Source: Mariprofundus sp. (GTDB lineage: Bacteria > Pseudomonadota > Zetaproteobacteria > Mariprofundales > Mariprofundaceae). Taken from it: DNA of 64,000 nt. Both the position numbers and the translations under genes were made by a program. The notes beneath the pieces are model-generated. The model did not search any database, was not told the origin of the DNA, and saw only the letters and a list, made by a program, of their open reading frames with translations. How positions within the stretch are numbered: the stretch's first letter is position 1; every line of letters starts with the position of its first letter. The stretch covers positions 25,510 through 89,509 of the forward strand of contig JAJFLH010000026.1 of NCBI GenBank assembly GCA_021772775.1, in the 5' to 3' direction. This document shows positions 9,143 through 20,800 of the stretch, in pieces.

Positions 9143-12100
9143 ATGCACTTTAGATTCCAGCCTTTTCTCAAGGCATTACTGCTTATCTGTTTCTCCCAGC
9201 TGCTATTGATTGGCTTAAGCAGCTCCACCGCTGTGGCTGCTTCGGAAGAGATGCCGCTGCAACTGACTACTGAAGAGCGCGCCTGGCTTAAAGCCCATCC
9301 AAAGATCCGCCTCGGCATCGACCCGAGTTTCCCCCCATTCGAGTTTGCTGGCAGGGATGGGGCTTTTGCGGGCATGTCCGCTGATTATCTCGCCTTGATC
9401 AATGGACGTCTTGGAACAGATATGCAAATCGTTCCCGGACTGAGTTGGGCCGAGGTGATGGACAGGGCGAAAAAACAAGAGATTGATGCATTGCCTACGC
9501 TCGGGAAAACCGCTGAGCGTAGTGCCTACCTGAGTTTTACGTCTTCCTATTTGAACTTTCCGGTTGTTTTCCTGACCCGCAAAGATAAGGAACCAGTAAG
9601 TGAGTTCGACGACCTTGCAGGAAGGAAACTGGCCATGGTCAAGGACTACTTCTATGTGGAAGAGATCCTCCGGAAGCATCCTGATATCGATCCCTATTTT
9701 GTGAATACACCACTTGAGGCCATGAAGGCGTTGTCGACGGGTAAGGTGGATGCCGCGCTTGCTAACTTTGCAGTCGCCAATCACCTCATTCTGAAACACG
9801 ATCTGGGCAGCATACGAGTGGATTCAGAAACGGATATCATTGGCAGCGAGTTCGGTTACGGCGTCCGTAAAGATTGGCCGGAGCTGGTTACCATCCTCGA
9901 CAAGGTGCTCGCTAGCATCAGCGAGAAGAAATACCAGAAAATCCGTGACCGGTGGATCACTTATAGTCCAAAAGCGGAACGGAACTTCGGAAAAATAACA
10001 CTGTCGGACCAACTGACTGTTGAGGAACGCGCCTGGCTCAAGGCTCATCCGGTAATTAGGGTTTCGAGTGAATCTGATTATGCCCCCTTTGATTTTCAGA
10101 TTGATGGCGAACCGGTAGGTTACTCTACCGACTATGTGAAACTTCTGGCGAAACGTCTCGGAATTCGCATCGAATTTGTCAACGACACTTGGGATAATCT
10201 TCTGAAGAAGGCTGAAAACAGGGAGTTAGACCTTGTCCATACGATCTTCAATTCACCTGCAGAGCGTGAGAATTACCTGAATTTCACCAAGCCTTATAAA
10301 CGTGTTATCAATGCCATTGTTGCCCGAGATGGCATCACCGATATCAATAGTCTGAAAGATTTGAATTCGAAAACCGTGGCATTGGTCAAAGCAGACTCTG
10401 TGGCGATGCTCATTCCAAACATAGTTCCCGATGCCCGGCATCAGTATTATGACGACTACTCGGCTGTGCTCAAGGCGGTGAGCCTCGGCAAAGCTGATGC
10501 GGCGGTGCTGGAGTTGCCGACCTCAGTCTACCTGATTCGCCAATTGTCGCTGACCAATCTTAAAATAGCAGTGGAAGTGACAGAGCTTGGCAATCGGGAT
10601 CAGAGCTATCGGCTCGCGGTGCGAAAAGATTGGCCTCTCTTCGTATCAATTCTAGAAAAGGCGATGGATTCGGTGCAGCCCGGAGACCTTACAGTGCTTG
10701 AAAGTAGGTGGATGACTTTGCCCAGTTCTGTCAAAGGCGCGCCTTCTGTTGTCTTAACAAACGAGGAGCGAGCCTGGCTTGCAGAACATCCTGTCATCCG
10801 TGTGCATAACGAAAGTGATTGGCCACCGTTTAATTATTTCGAGGACGGAGAGCCCCAAGGACTCTCTATCGACTACATGAATCTGATGGCCAGCAAATTC
10901 GGATTAAAGGTTGAGTATGTGAGCGGCCCATCCTGGGGCGAGTTTATTGAGATGATGAAGCGCGGCGAGCTCGATGTGATGCTTAATATTGTCAAAACGC
11001 AGGACCGTTTAAAATACCTGCTCTTTACACAGCCCTATGCCAACAATCCCAATACCATTCTCAGTAAGACCAATACCCCATATCACAGCCTGGATGAGCT
11101 GGTTGGTAAGACGGTTTCTGTACCCAAAGGTTTCTTTTATGAAGAGGTGCTGGCCCGCGAATATCCACAGATCAAGGTGCTGCCACTCATAAACACCATT
11201 GAAACCATGAAGGCAGTTAGTTTCGGCAAGGCGGATGCAGCGCTTGGTGAGCTTGCAGTATTCAACCATCTGACCTCTAAACATATGATGACTGAAGTTT
11301 CGGTGACCGGTGAGGTGAAGATCGGTGATAAAGAATTGAGCCTGCTCAATATTGCGATACGTAAAGAACTGCCGGTTCTTGCCTCCATATTGAGTAAGGG
11401 TGTGGAATCAATCGGTGTCGAGGAAGTTCGGCCAATGAAGCAAAAGTGGCTGGGAGAAAACAATCAAAAGGCTAAAGGTGCAGAAATAGCTCCTGCATCC
11501 CAATTAGCCCTTATTTCCAAGGGTATCGTTGTTACTTTTGGATTAATCGCATTGATAGTTATTGTGTTCTGGTGGTTCAGGGTGCGAAACAAACAGCTCT
11601 TAATCAAGGATACGATGCTTCTGATCTCTTTGGTTTTTGTTGTGCTGATCTCTTCCATAGGTTTTTTCATCATATTGATTCAAAATGCTGCGAATGATCA
11701 CGAAACTTTGGTGGAGCGCAAAGATGCTTCTCTTGGACTTGCCGACGAACTCAAGCGCTCATCAGATGAATTAACCCGCTTTGTTCGCCTTTATGCCATA
11801 ACGGGGGATGCGCGTTTTGAAGGGTATTTCAACGATATCCTTGCTATCCGTGATGGGAAAAAGCCGCACCCTGCCATTTCTGATCTCTCTTACTGGGATC
11901 AGGTTGTAGCAGGAGAAATTCTACACAGGCTGGATGGAGAACCTTATAGCGTTGAAGGGCGGATGAAAGCGCTGGAATTCTCCAAGAAGGAGTACCAAAA
12001 GCTATCCCAGGCCAAGATGGAATCTGATCAATTAGCCAAGCTGGAAGTCAGGGCGATGCATGCAGTCAAAGGCTTGTTTATTGATGACCAGGGTAAGTTC

Positions 12101-13120
12101 AGCATTGATGGAGATCCTGACCTGAAACTTGCTACTGAGTTACTACATGGAAAGGAGTACTTTGCTTCGAAAGCGCGGATTATGAAGGCTATTGATGAGT
12201 TTTATGGCTTAGTCGATATTAGAACTAATAGCGAAATCAGAAGCGCTATTAATCAAGAACGGGCGCTTACACTGGTTGTCACTATCTTGATTCTCTTCAC
12301 GATGGCATATTCATTATTTATTTTCGCTTTGCTCAAAAAAAGAATTATCCTGCCATTAATACTTATCAAAGATGCAACCAGACGAATTGCGAAGGAAGAT
12401 TATTCGCGAGAAATTCAAGTGGATCGCAGTGATGAATTCGGGCTGGTTGCGCAAGCCTTTAATGTGATGGCCAGCCGTATCCATCAACGGACCTCCAAAA
12501 TGAAAAAAGCCAGAGTAGTAGCGGAAGAGGCCAGTCGAGCCAATGAATCGTTACTGCATGATATCAGGCAGCAGAAGCTAGTACTGGATGAGCATGCCAT
12601 TGTTGGCATCACTGATGTAAAAGGAGCGATTACATTCGCCAATAAAAGATTTTGTGAAATCTCCGGTTATTCTGAAGAAGAGCTGATCGGGCAGAATCAC
12701 CGAATTCTTAATTCAGGCAACCAACCTGAAAGTTATTGGAAAGCTATGTATAAAGTTATATCTCGTGGAGATATTTGGAATGGTGAAGTGATGAACAAAG
12801 CTAAAGATGGGAGTATCTATTGGGTAGATACTACTATCGCTCCTTTTATGGGAATGGATGGCAAGCCGGAAAACTATATCTCCATCCGCACCGATATTAC
12901 TCAGCGTAAACAGATGGAAGAAGGAATGGCCCGCGCCAAAGATAAAGCCGAGAAATCTACTAAGGAACTACAGCTTAAGTTCGATGAACTGGAACGCTTC
13001 CGGTGTATGGCCGTTGGACGCGAGTTAAAGATGATTGAACTTAAGCAAGAGGTAAATGCGCATTTGCAAGAAAAGGGAGATGCTCCCAGATACAAGATTG
13101 TGAGTTCTCAACAAAATTAG
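9143..13120 (+). CDS. Kinase-less receptor: three substrate-binding domains, HAMP, PAS
   Basis: A 1325-aa membrane receptor. ATG 9143 follows GGAGGGG at a good distance; a GTG lies one codon upstream. A signal sequence is followed by three tandem SBP_bac_3 domains (about 41-272, 292-523, 538-769), each introduced by an EERAWLxxHPxIR motif. Then come TM segments about 791-812 and 822-849, a periplasmic helical domain about 850-1035, TM about 1040-1066, HAMP about 1066-1119, PAS/PAC about 1146-1256 (VDTTIAPFMGMDGKPENY) and a coiled coil. There is no HisKA, ATPase, GGDEF or EAL domain. The orphan hybrid kinase at 14318 is the likely partner. SBP domain 2 is very similar to SBP domain 1 of the protein at 21776. 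Likely ligands are amino acids or similar small solutes, unproven. Confidence 0.9.
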   Translation: MHFRFQPFLKALLLICFSQLLLIGLSSSTAVAASEEMPLQLTTEERAWLKAHPKIRLGIDPSFPPFEFAGRDGAFAGMSADYLALINGRLGTDMQIVPGLSWAEVMDRAKKQEIDALPTLGKTAERSAYLSFTSSYLNFPVVFLTRKDKEPVSEFDDLAGRKLAMVKDYFYVEEILRKHPDIDPYFVNTPLEAMKALSTGKVDAALANFAVANHLILKHDLGSIRVDSETDIIGSEFGYGVRKDWPELVTILDKVLASISEKKYQKIRDRWITYSPKAERNFGKITLSDQLTVEERAWLKAHPVIRVSSESDYAPFDFQIDGEPVGYSTDYVKLLAKRLGIRIEFVNDTWDNLLKKAENRELDLVHTIFNSPAERENYLNFTKPYKRVINAIVARDGITDINSLKDLNSKTVALVKADSVAMLIPNIVPDARHQYYDDYSAVLKAVSLGKADAAVLELPTSVYLIRQLSLTNLKIAVEVTELGNRDQSYRLAVRKDWPLFVSILEKAMDSVQPGDLTVLESRWMTLPSSVKGAPSVVLTNEERAWLAEHPVIRVHNESDWPPFNYFEDGEPQGLSIDYMNLMASKFGLKVEYVSGPSWGEFIEMMKRGELDVMLNIVKTQDRLKYLLFTQPYANNPNTILSKTNTPYHSLDELVGKTVSVPKGFFYEEVLAREYPQIKVLPLINTIETMKAVSFGKADAALGELAVFNHLTSKHMMTEVSVTGEVKIGDKELSLLNIAIRKELPVLASILSKGVESIGVEEVRPMKQKWLGENNQKAKGAEIAPASQLALISKGIVVTFGLIALIVIVFWWFRVRNKQLLIKDTMLLISLVFVVLISSIGFFIILIQNAANDHETLVERKDASLGLADELKRSSDELTRFVRLYAITGDARFEGYFNDILAIRDGKKPHPAISDLSYWDQVVAGEILHRLDGEPYSVEGRMKALEFSKKEYQKLSQAKMESDQLAKLEVRAMHAVKGLFIDDQGKFSIDGDPDLKLATELLHGKEYFASKARIMKAIDEFYGLVDIRTNSEIRSAINQERALTLVVTILILFTMAYSLFIFALLKKRIILPLILIKDATRRIAKEDYSREIQVDRSDEFGLVAQAFNVMASRIHQRTSKMKKARVVAEEASRANESLLHDIRQQKLVLDEHAIVGITDVKGAITFANKRFCEISGYSEEELIGQNHRILNSGNQPESYWKAMYKVISRGDIWNGEVMNKAKDGSIYWVDTTIAPFMGMDGKPENYISIRTDITQRKQMEEGMARAKDKAEKSTKELQLKFDELERFRCMAVGRELKMIELKQEVNAHLQEKGDAPRYKIVSSQQN

Positions 13121-13155
13121 AAAGACAACGCTTAAGGCCAGGCAAGGAGAGAAGC

Positions 13156-14325
13156 ATGTTTATTTCAGCAGTTGGACACAGTGAAGACCCGGATACCCCT
13201 GAAGCAGTAAACGAAATTCGCGAGCAGTGTGAACAAAGACTTGCCGGTCACCAACCCAGTGCGGGTGTGCTTTTTGCAGCTATCGACTACGATTATGAGG
13301 AGTTACTTGCTGCTGTGAATGAGTTTTGGCCCGGCCTGGAGTTGATTGGCTGCTCCACTGATGGCGAGACTTCCTCCGACATAGGATTCATGGAGGACTC
13401 TGTTGTACTAATCCTGTTCGCCTCCGATACTATCGAGATAAAAGCGGGAGTTGGCGAGGGGCTAAGCGAAGATTCAGACGCAGCCTGCTTTGAGGCGGTC
13501 AAGATGGCGCGCTCTAAAACCACCAAAAAAGAGGCCATGTGTCTTGCCCTTCCTGATGCGCTGAGCAACAGTGGACAGCACATCGTAGACTGTCTCGTTT
13601 CCGAGTTGGGGAAGGATGTCCCGGTAATCGGTGGTACTGCCGGAGATCAATGGCGCTTGCAGAAAACATATCAGTTTTATGGCAAGCAGGTGCTTAGTGA
13701 TTCAGTCCCGGTTTTGCTCTTCTCCGGCCCTCTGGAACTCTCTTTCTCACTGGGGCTTGGTTGCATATCGATGGGAGACAAGGCAACCGTAACCAAATCG
13801 GAAGGGGCAACGTTATTAGAGATTGATTCGGAACCAGCAGCAAACTTTTATAAAAAAATGCTGGGGGAAAACACAACAAGGGCAACAGAGATTCCGCTGG
13901 CTGTTCTCGATAAAAATGGTGAGATCGATTATCTACGCACACCTGCAACCGATTTTGATCCAGTGACGGGTTCGGTTCCTATGTTCGCAGACATACGGGA
14001 GGGATCCATCGTTAAACCTGTCATGTTGAACACTGAAGCACTTTTAGCCAGTTGCACAGAGGCAGGTCAAGCTGTGGAGGCAGGGTACTCTTCAAGAAAG
14101 CCTCCGTCCGCCGCACTGGTATTCTCCTGTGCCGGGAGAAAGATTTTACTGGGTACACGAACGGTTGAAGAGCAGAAGAGACTAGCTGGGGTGATGGACC
14201 ATGCAGTACCCACTGCTGGCTTTTACACTTACGGTGAAATCTGCCCTTCGGTGTCAGTTGAGGAGGGGGCCAAGTTTCATAACCACACTATAGTAGTTGC
14301 CCTGCTTGGGGAGCGAGATGAGTGA
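13156..14325 (+). CDS. FIST-domain sensor protein (possible NosP-like)
   Basis: A 389-aa soluble protein covering FIST-N and FIST-C ([20 protein letters not shown], and near the end [14 protein letters not shown]). FIST domains are ligand-sensing modules; one branch, NosP, is a haem-binding nitric oxide sensor encoded beside a hybrid histidine kinase that it controls. Here the stop overlaps the start of a hybrid kinase lacking its own sensor by 8 bases, which matches that arrangement. I cannot tell from sequence alone whether this one binds haem. AAGGAGAG precedes the start. It lies 35 bp after the receptor gene, probably in the same operon. Confidence 0.88.
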   Translation: MFISAVGHSEDPDTPEAVNEIREQCEQRLAGHQPSAGVLFAAIDYDYEELLAAVNEFWPGLELIGCSTDGETSSDIGFMEDSVVLILFASDTIEIKAGVGEGLSEDSDAACFEAVKMARSKTTKKEAMCLALPDALSNSGQHIVDCLVSELGKDVPVIGGTAGDQWRLQKTYQFYGKQVLSDSVPVLLFSGPLELSFSLGLGCISMGDKATVTKSEGATLLEIDSEPAANFYKKMLGENTTRATEIPLAVLDKNGEIDYLRTPATDFDPVTGSVPMFADIREGSIVKPVMLNTEALLASCTEAGQAVEAGYSSRKPPSAALVFSCAGRKILLGTRTVEEQKRLAGVMDHAVPTAGFYTYGEICPSVSVEEGAKFHNHTIVVALLGERDE

Positions 14326-16834
14326 TGTAGATAATCCAGAGGTCAAACAGCTTGAACGAGAGCTTCGGATAGTACGAAAAAAACTGGAGCGCTCTGAGAA
14401 GAACCGACAGCTATTCGAAGAAGCGAAAGACCGTTCAGAGGCTTTGCAGCAGAAATTGATTGCAGATCTCAAGCAACAGGGCGAAGCCCTTACTCTGGCT
14501 GAGGAACATATGAAGGCGCGGGTTGCAGAGCTTGATGAAGGCCGGACAGCCATGCTCAACATGATGGAGGATTTGGACGAAGAGAAGCATAAAGCTCAGG
14601 AGGCAACCAAAGCTAAGGGTGATTTTCTAGCCAATATGTCGCATGAGATCCGCACACCGATGAATGCGATTATTGGTCTGAGTCATTTGGCTCTGGATAC
14701 GGAGCTTAATAGTAAACAACGTGATTATATCACTAAAGTTAATAATTCAGGTCAGAATTTATTAGGCCTTATCAATGATATTCTCGACTTTTCCAAGATC
14801 GAAGCGGGTAAGCTGGAAATGGAGTTGATCGACTTTGATCTGAATGAGGTGATCGAGCATTTGGCCAGTGTGTTGGGCTTTAAGGTGAGTGACAAAGATC
14901 TGGAACTGCTCATTTCATTACCCCGGAGTGTGCCTACAGAGCTTTTTGGCGATTCACTTCGTTTGGGGCAGATATTAATCAACCTGGCTAATAATGCTGT
15001 GAAGTTCACTGATTCAGGTGAAATTATTATCAATGTTGAGGTGATTGATGAATATGCTGACAAGGTTAACCTGCGCTTTGAAGTGAAAGACACCGGCATT
15101 GGCATGAATGTAGAGCAGCAGAAGAAACTATTTCAATCATTTTCTCAGGCTGATGAATCGACTACCCGTAAATATGGTGGTACTGGCCTGGGCTTGAGCA
15201 TTAGTAAAAAGCTGGTTGAAATGATGGGTGGTGAAATTGGTGTGGAGAGTGAGGCGGGTAAAGGCAGCACTTTCTATTTCAATGTCCTACTGGGCAGGGC
15301 AAAAGGTAAGCTTGTAAAGCGGAATGCTCAGATTGTGCCAACTGATCTGCAGGGTTTACACGTTCTGATCGTGGATGATAACGCCACTTCTCGAGAGATT
15401 CTAAAAAACCATCTGGATCTCTTCCAGTTTGACTCTGATGAAGTTGCATCCGGTGAAGAGGCCATTGAACAGCTGAAAGCTGCACCGGATGATGCCCCGT
15501 ATCAATTGGTACTGATGGATTGGAAAATGTCTGGCATCACCGGTATTGAAGCATCCCGGCGAATTCTTGAGGATGAATCCATTTGTAATAAACCTGAGAT
15601 TATTATGGTTTCGGCTTATAGTCGTGAAGAGCTGATGACACAGGCTCAGACCGTTGGTGTGAATAGCTATCTGGTCAAACCAGTGAGCCAGTCCATGTTA
15701 TTTGATACTGTCATGCATTCTTTTGACATAGAACAAAAAGGTATCTCTGTTGCCAGCCGAATTGGGGAGAGTCCTAAAGCTTCTGAAACTCTTCGAGGCT
15801 CTCATCTGTTGCTGGTTGAAGATAATGAGATCAATCAGCAGGTAGCTAAGGAGCTACTGGAGAAAGCGGGTATTACAGTCAGCATAGCCAATGATGGTCA
15901 GGAGGCTGTAGAGGCTGTTAACCAAGAATCGTTTGATGGTGTTTTGATGGACCTTCAGATGCCCGTGATGGACGGTTTTGAAGCGACCCGAACGATTCGC
16001 AATGATGAGCGATTCAAGAATCTCCCCATTATAGCCATGACCGCCAATGCGATGGCAGGTGATCGTGAGCGATGTCTTGAAGTAGGCATGAATGATCATG
16101 TTGCCAAACCGATTGAAATCAAAGAGCTCTATGGTGCATTGGCTCTGTGGGTGAAACCTTCGAATCCAACTGTCATAGCTGCGCCAGATGCAGGGGAGCA
16201 GAGCGCTGCTCCTGATGAAATAGAGATTCCAGAACTTACTGGTATCGATGTGGAAATCGGACTCAAGCGCGTGGCAGGAAACAGGCGGCTTTACCGAACT
16301 ATTTTGTTGCAGTTCCGCGATAGTGCGGCCAACACGCTTAGCGAACTTAAAGTAGCGCTGAGTGATGGGGATGTTGAAACTGCAACACGCAGTGCACATA
16401 CGATAAGAGGTGTGGCGGGTAATATCGGGGCAGTAGATCTTCAGAAGATGGCCGAGAGATTGGAGTCTGCGCTTAAGAATGGGGAAAGCAGTGGCCTGGA
16501 GTCTTTGCTCAGTGATATTGAATTTCACCTGGCCCAAATTCTACCGGGGATTTCGGTTCTGGATGAAGCTGAAGAGGAAAACTCACCATCTGACGATGAA
16601 ATCGATGTTGAGACTATCACACCGCTTTTGCTTAAGCTGAAGAGACTATTGGAAGAAGATGACGGTGAAGCTTCAGAAGTGCTTTATGAGCTTGAAACCA
16701 AACTCAAAGGCACAGCTATACTCTCTCAAGTGAAACAATTGACGAAAACAGTGGATCAATTTGATTATGATGAAGCTTTGGATCTTCTGGAGGCCCTGAT
16801 AATAACGGTGAATGATGCTGGAGAAGATGAATGA
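14318..16834 (+). CDS. Orphan hybrid histidine kinase (HK-REC-REC-HPT)
   Basis: An 838-aa cytoplasmic protein with no TM segment and no sensor domain. I start at ATG 14318, preceded by GGGGAGCGAG; an upstream start would lie deeper in the FIST gene. Order: coiled coil 1-95; HisKA with His109 in [11 protein letters not shown]; ATPase about 211-324 ([30 protein letters not shown]); REC1 about 346-469 ([12 protein letters not shown]); REC2 about 494-611 ([21 protein letters not shown]); HPT about 636-744 ([13 protein letters not shown]). This is a complete phosphorelay in one chain. Input probably comes from the FIST protein or the kinase-less receptor just upstream. Its HisKA DNA shares a 60-base identical run with the giant kinase at 21776. 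Confidence 0.93.
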   Translation: MSDVDNPEVKQLERELRIVRKKLERSEKNRQLFEEAKDRSEALQQKLIADLKQQGEALTLAEEHMKARVAELDEGRTAMLNMMEDLDEEKHKAQEATKAKGDFLANMSHEIRTPMNAIIGLSHLALDTELNSKQRDYITKVNNSGQNLLGLINDILDFSKIEAGKLEMELIDFDLNEVIEHLASVLGFKVSDKDLELLISLPRSVPTELFGDSLRLGQILINLANNAVKFTDSGEIIINVEVIDEYADKVNLRFEVKDTGIGMNVEQQKKLFQSFSQADESTTRKYGGTGLGLSISKKLVEMMGGEIGVESEAGKGSTFYFNVLLGRAKGKLVKRNAQIVPTDLQGLHVLIVDDNATSREILKNHLDLFQFDSDEVASGEEAIEQLKAAPDDAPYQLVLMDWKMSGITGIEASRRILEDESICNKPEIIMVSAYSREELMTQAQTVGVNSYLVKPVSQSMLFDTVMHSFDIEQKGISVASRIGESPKASETLRGSHLLLVEDNEINQQVAKELLEKAGITVSIANDGQEAVEAVNQESFDGVLMDLQMPVMDGFEATRTIRNDERFKNLPIIAMTANAMAGDRERCLEVGMNDHVAKPIEIKELYGALALWVKPSNPTVIAAPDAGEQSAAPDEIEIPELTGIDVEIGLKRVAGNRRLYRTILLQFRDSAANTLSELKVALSDGDVETATRSAHTIRGVAGNIGAVDLQKMAERLESALKNGESSGLESLLSDIEFHLAQILPGISVLDEAEEENSPSDDEIDVETITPLLLKLKRLLEEDDGEASEVLYELETKLKGTAILSQVKQLTKTVDQFDYDEALDLLEALIITVNDAGEDE

Positions 16835-17838
16835 GTATTGAGGCTAACCATAGGAAGAGGCTAGCCATGTGTTTTCAAATGCTCTTGCCGCTATCGTTTC
16901 TGCTTTTATGTTTTCCTGTAACACTGTTTGCTGAACATATGACCAACTTCAGCGATGAGCCTATCGAACCATTGCACGTGGAGATCAATGAAGATCCCGC
17001 CAAAGTGGAATTAGGGCGCCGCCTGTTCAATGAGGAGCGACTCTCCTATAACAATACGGTCTCATGCGCTCACTGCCATGATCTGAATGCAGGTGGGGCA
17101 GACGGTAGAAAATTCTCTGTCGGAGTTGATGGAAAGCTTGGAATAATCAATGCCCCAACAGTGTTGAATAGTCGTTTGAATATTGCTCAGTTCTGGGATG
17201 GCCGTGCTGCGACACTGGAAGAGCAGGTGAATGGTCCGATCAACAATCCCGTTGAGATGGGGAGTAACTGGGAAGAGGTTGTAACAAAGATCTCTGCTGC
17301 CCCTGAATACAAGGCGCTGTTTGCGCAAGCTTTTGCAGGCGTCATCAGCCCGGATACGATCAGCAAGGCGATAGCCAGTTTTGAACGTACACTTGTAACG
17401 CCGGATGCCCGTTTTGATCGTTTTTTGCGCGGTGATGAGCATGCGATAAGTGCTGAAGAGAAGAGAGGTTACCAGTTATTTAAATCCTATGGCTGCATCT
17501 CTTGTCATCAGGGTATGGCCGTCGGTGGAAACATGTATGAAAAGCTGGGGGTTCTGGTTGATTATTATAAGGGCCGAGATGACCTTACAGAGAGTGATAA
17601 TGGCAGATACAATCAAACAAAAGTAGAAGAACACAGGCATGAATTCAAAGTGCCCAGCCTGCGCAATATTGAGCTGACAGCGCCATATTTTCATAATGGA
17701 TCAGCTAAAACGTTGGAGGAAGCAGTAGAAACCATGGCCTACCATCAGGTTGGCCGGCTTATAACGCATGAAGACCGCGATCTCATCGTTGCCTTTCTCA
17801 AGAGTCTGACCGGTAAGTATAAGGGGGCTGATCAATGA
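16831..17838 (+). CDS. Di-haem cytochrome c peroxidase (MauG/CcpA family), second copy
   Basis: A 335-aa paralogue of the protein at 1103. A hydrophobic N-terminal segment (about residues 12-32) marks export to the periplasm. The haem sites are CAHCH near residue 79 and CISCH near residue 220. The blocks [31 protein letters not shown] and [14 protein letters not shown] are shared with the first copy. Start and stop overlap the flanking hybrid-kinase genes by 4 bases each, so it is translated inside a signalling operon. That placement, repeated from module 1, argues for a function tied to the DAHL kinase that follows. Catalytic competence is not shown by sequence alone. Confidence 0.93.
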   Translation: MSIEANHRKRLAMCFQMLLPLSFLLLCFPVTLFAEHMTNFSDEPIEPLHVEINEDPAKVELGRRLFNEERLSYNNTVSCAHCHDLNAGGADGRKFSVGVDGKLGIINAPTVLNSRLNIAQFWDGRAATLEEQVNGPINNPVEMGSNWEEVVTKISAAPEYKALFAQAFAGVISPDTISKAIASFERTLVTPDARFDRFLRGDEHAISAEEKRGYQLFKSYGCISCHQGMAVGGNMYEKLGVLVDYYKGRDDLTESDNGRYNQTKVEEHRHEFKVPSLRNIELTAPYFHNGSAKTLEEAVETMAYHQVGRLITHEDRDLIVAFLKSLTGKYKGADQ

Positions 17839-20800
17839 AGCAAAAATCATTCGATCTGCGGACTACAATTAAATGGTTTGTTGGGCTGTTACTAACAAGT
17901 CTATTATTATCATTCCTTTATCAAAACAGTACAATCAATGATCAGGACTCTCACCAGTTTACGCTCCAGCAGTTGAATCAGCTTAAGATAGATGACAATG
18001 CTGTAACAACATTAATTTTGGAGAACAGGGCTGGACTGCTGTTGAATTATGACCTCCTGACCGGTGTATATGTTAAAATCCGCAACAACATAGATCATCT
18101 GAATGATCACCTGCCAGCTGACACGCTCATCCATATCAGCGAGGAGATGCAGGATTATCTGACTCTCATTGAGCAAAAAAGAGCAGTAACCGAGGAGTTC
18201 AAGTCCCATAATGCTACGTTGAAAAATTCTTTATATTATCTACCAAAAGCGGTGGACGACTTTTCAGGGAAGGTTTTAGACCAGAATAGGGTCGTGGCAG
18301 AAGATTTGCGATATTTGCTTCGTTTTGTGCTGGAATATTCCGTCAACTCTACTACTGAATCCCACGCTCAGCTTATGGAGCTATTCGAGAAAGTTCGTAC
18401 TCATGAAGTGGGGTTTACCGGCACGACTAGAAAAGAGTTTGGGCTGTTGATTAGTCATATAGATCGTATCGTCATCTTTAAGGAGGATGTTGATTTACAT
18501 GTTAAAGAGCTTATTCAATTTGAGACTGACAGTGCGATAAGCGATATTTACAGTGGTTATTTAACACACTATGAACATCAGGTAGAGAAGGCAGAGCTAT
18601 ACAGCATATTTCTGTTTGTTGTTTCTGCGCTTCTGATTCTGCTGGTGATCTCCTTTATTATTCGTCTGAAGCGTTCATCTAAGAGTCTTGGCAATCTGGT
18701 CAATGAGTTGAACTTCCAGAAATATGCGCTTGATGAACATTCAATCGTCAGTATTACCGATGTGAAGGGTGATATCACATATGTAAATGATAAGTTTTGC
18801 GAAATCAGTGGCTACTCTCGTGATGAGTTGATGGGAAAAAACCACAGACTTGTCAAATCAGATGAACACCCTGCTTCTTTTTATGCTGATATGTGGAAGA
18901 CGATAGCGAATGGAAAGAGCTTCCATGGCGAGGTGAAAAACAGATGTAAAGACGGCAGCTATTACTGGGTGGATGCAACAATCGTCCCTTTTCTTAACGA
19001 GCAGGGAAAGCCATTTCGCTATGTCTCCATTCGCTCAGATATTACGGCAAGAAAAGCGATGGCGGAGGAGATCAGGCTCTCCCATGATAATCTGGAAAGT
19101 TTGGTTGAAGAGCGTACGAAAGAGCTCAGGGAGAGTGAACAACGCCTACAATTCACTCAATATTCTGTGGATCATGCTGTCGACTGTGTATTCTGGGTTC
19201 GACCTGAAGATGCGAGTTTCGATTACGTCAATGACACTGCTTGCGGGATGTTAGGTTACAGCCGTGAAGAGTTTAATTCTATGGCTGTTCAGGATATTGA
19301 TCCCGAATTTCCTATGGATCAGTGGAATGCATGGGTCGAGACATTACAGACCACTCGAAACGCTACTATTGAAAGTACGCTGCGCCGCAAAGATGGATAT
19401 GAATTTCCTATGGAGGGGGCCTTCTATCTTTCCGAATTCAACGGCAAAAAAATAATTGTCGCGTTCACGAGAGATATCACAGCTCGAAAGCTTGCCGAAA
19501 AGGAGCTTCATCAAGCCAAGGAGAAAGCTGAGGAAGCAACCATAGCCAAAGGTGATTTTCTGGCCAATATGAGTCATGAGATTCGCACGCCGATGAATGC
19601 CATCCTTGGTTTAAGTCATCTGGCTTTAGCAACGGATCTAAATCGTAAACAACATGATTATATCTCCAAGGTCTATAACTCTGCTCAAAATTTACTTGGT
19701 ATTATTAATGATATTCTGGATTTCTCCAAGGTGGAGGCTGGGAAGCTGGATATAGAACAGGTCGATTTTGATCTCAATGATGTGCTCGACAGCTTAAGTT
19801 CCGTGATCAATGTTAAGGCAAACGAAAAAGGCTTGAAGCTGCTTATTGCCACGCCTGTGGAGATCCCCACAGCCCTCTGTGGGGATCCACTGCGCTTGGG
19901 GCAGATATTAATTAATCTGGCGAACAATGCTGTGAAGTTTACAGATAGCGGTGAGATTACCATCAACATCGGTTTGATTGATGCGGATAGCGACAGGGTT
20001 AATCTGCGTTTTGAAGTCAGGGATACAGGCATTGGTCTCAGTGCCGAGCAGCAGGCTAGGCTGTTTAGATCATTTTCTCAGGCTGATGGCTCAACCACTC
20101 GAAAGTATGGTGGGACTGGCCTTGGTTTGAGTATTTGTAAGCGTCTGGTTGAGTTGATGGGGGGGGAGATCGGGGTGGAGAGCGAGTCTGACAAGGGCAG
20201 CACTTTCTTTTTCAATATTCCGTTTGCTTGCGCCAAGAGCGATGTGAAGCGGCAAGGCCATACTCTTCCTCATGACTTACAAAACGCTCGGGTTCTTGTT
20301 GTCGATGATGATGCTATGTTGCGCGGTGTTTTTATGAAATCTCTTGATCTATTCGGGTTTAAAAGTGATGGCGCAGTTTCAGGTGATGAGGCTATTCAAA
20401 TATTGCAAGATACTCCTGATAATAATCCATACCAATTGGTGTTGATGGACTGGAAGATGTCCGGCATGAATGGAATTGAGGCATCAAAACAGATTATTCA
20501 GAGTACATTGATCCATAACAGACCCGCCATCATTATGGTGTCGGCGTATGGTGCTGAAGAGCAGATGAAGCAGGCATTAGATATCGGTGTAGATGGCTAT
20601 CTGGTCAAACCCGTGAGTCAATCGATGCTGTTTGATACTGTTATGCATGCCTTCAATAGGGACTTCGAAACAGCATCGGTCTTAAGCAGAACAGGAGAGC
20701 TGGCTAAAGAGTACAAGCCGTTACATGGGGCTCATCTGCTGCTGGTGGAGGATAATGAGATCAATCAGCAGGTGGCGCAGGAGCTACTCTTGAAAGCGGG

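Noticed and set aside
15854..16537. 227-codon antisense frame inside the hybrid kinase
   Set aside because: The sense frame is a clear REC-HPT; similar antisense frames occur in the paralogues at the same place, showing they are codon shadows.
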